Below are positions 62,925 through 64,000 of a stretch of DNA of 64,000 bases, piece by piece. The notes beneath the pieces were generated by a model that was not told where the DNA came from, ran no database searches, and was given only the letters and a program-made list of their open reading frames with translations. Source of the DNA: Ascidia mentula (taxonomy: Eukaryota; Chordata; Ascidiacea; Phlebobranchia; Ascidiidae). A program made the position numbers and the translations under genes. The stretch covers positions 21,106,266-21,170,265 of the forward strand of contig OX387197.1 in assembly GCA_947561715.1 (NCBI GenBank). Direction: 5' to 3'. Numbering within the stretch: position 1 is the stretch's first letter; every line of letters starts with the position of its first letter.

Positions 62925-63635
62925 CGTTTATGCTGTGACGTAGTGTTCACATTTACGTAATTTTCCATTAGGTAATGCAGAGTGACTTGCAGTTTTGTAC
63001 CGCCCAGATAAATACCACAGTTCTCGGAACTGCCCAAGGAGAATTGATCGTAATCACATAATGACAGTATCGTAGCTCACGCGGCGGCATTCTTACACTG
63101 TTTTGATTGTCTATAAATCTTTGGTTTCTGTGGCCCGAATTCATTCCACATCGTGGAATCGCTACTCTGCGCTGGGCTTCTGCCTAGTGTAGTTTCACCA
63201 TTCCATTCTATATTTTTGGTTCGCCTTTAGCGTAGAATCGCCGTCTGTTGCAGCCCACCATTGCATGCCTGCTGGGAACCAAAAAATGACAAATGTGTTT
63301 ATACCCGTCCTGTCATTTGTGGTGCTTGCCGAACACTTGCAAGGAGTACACTGCCTGTTGATGAAGCCTTAAAAGAAAGCAATAAATAGTAAAGGTGGTG
63401 CGCGAACATATATATATTTTAGTATATATATATATTTATTGTATATTATCTTGCCAGTGAAATAAAGTGTTTACAACTGCAGGAGGTTCAATTACTTTTT
63501 TGGCCTTGAATAACAGTACATGCAGGCAAGCAAGCACAAAATTATGTGTGCAGAAGTGTTGCCATGGCAATATGTGTTAAGATGCAAAGGAAAAAGCAGC
63601 AATTCTGGGAATATTGGAAGTGCTAATAGCCATGA

Positions 63636-64000
63636 AAGGGTCAACGGCCTGCTGACCTGAAGCGGACAGAAAGAAAAACTTGTGCTGTTAATGCTCAACT
63701 GGGTCTAGCAATTCGTGCCACTGGAATCAGTGTAATAACTACGCAAGTGTTTCTCAGCTACCTTGACCTGCCCTCACCCAGTGCCAGCGCAATTGTTGAA
63801 TTGACCAGAAATGCCTCTGTACACTTTGAGCTGGTGAATGAAAGCAATAGGCAAGCATTGCGCAATGATTGCATCCGAAGAAATGAACAATGTGGTCTTC
63901 CAGTTGAGCACCCAATCAATCTACAGTCTGACTGTCGCTACAATTTGCGCCAAGGCACAGGCAAGGCACACCTGGGTCAAGCAGCAAGCCAAATTGTGGG
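63636..64000 (+). pseudogene. Mutator-like DDE transposase, decayed (cut by window end)
   Basis: The first part of the same broken gene, through the DCRYN motif, before the window ends. It shows that the array continues to the right. Confidence 0.7.

Larger units (their letters stand above)
36876..64000 (+). repeat. Right macrosatellite array, 4.33 kb units
   Basis: This is the same repeat and orientation as the left array. It begins inside a unit at the base where the left array stops. Full units start at 41166, 45494, 49811, 54141, 58469 and 62799 (periods 4328, 4317, 4330, 4328, 4330); the last is cut by the window edge. The first, broken unit lacks 11 bp in the transposase region. The unit starting at 45494 lacks 11 bp near 45911. 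Nearly all other differences are in two dinucleotide runs. Near identity over 27 kb points to recent amplification or strong homogenisation. Confidence 0.97.

Overview
This is eukaryotic nuclear DNA, most likely from an invertebrate animal. The evidence is an AT-rich base composition, spliceosomal introns with GT..AG borders, satellites, hAT-type and Mutator-type transposon remains, and no bacterial gene organisation. A tunicate- or cnidarian-like genome would fit, but nothing in the sequence fixes the species. No rRNA, tRNA, CRISPR array or operon was recognised.

Layout. (1) 1-13008: left part of a macrosatellite of nearly identical 4.32-4.33 kb units. Each unit carries a decayed Mutator-like DDE transposase and an 87-codon His-Me finger (I-PpoI/His-Cys box type) endonuclease ORF. 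(2) 13009-36875: a 23.87 kb block that interrupts one macrosatellite unit inside its endonuclease ORF. (3) 36876-64000: the macrosatellite resumes at the interrupted base and continues past the window end. Allowing for a shared AGG and one 11-bp deletion, the two halves of the broken unit add up to one unit length, so the block looks like a clean insertion.

Inside the block, left to right: a short AT-rich end; about 10.6 kb of a 423-bp satellite with higher-order structure, containing a 200-N assembly gap; a tandem 877-bp repeat, one copy of which holds an 863-bp hAT-type element with a perfect 8-bp target duplication while the other copy preserves the empty site; and a multi-exon gene (27022-32659, + strand). 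After the gene come a 70-bp minisatellite probably in its 3' UTR, a 178-bp satellite present in both orientations, and AT-rich sequence to the right end.

The gene is the most interesting item. I assembled 16 exons by eye, and every splice phase agrees to give one 744-residue reading frame. It has a Ser/acidic and basic N terminus, two CX2CX9HX4H zinc fingers, a tyrosine-recombinase-like core (candidate Arg, Arg, His and Tyr in the right order), seven identical in-frame mini-exons each coding for a 13-14 residue unit, and a Tudor-like C-terminal domain. It may be a Crypton-like recombinase gene or a host gene derived from one. The block around it could be the element it moves, but that link is inference. 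The endonuclease ORF and the recombinase gene are the only two coding regions in the window that look potentially functional.
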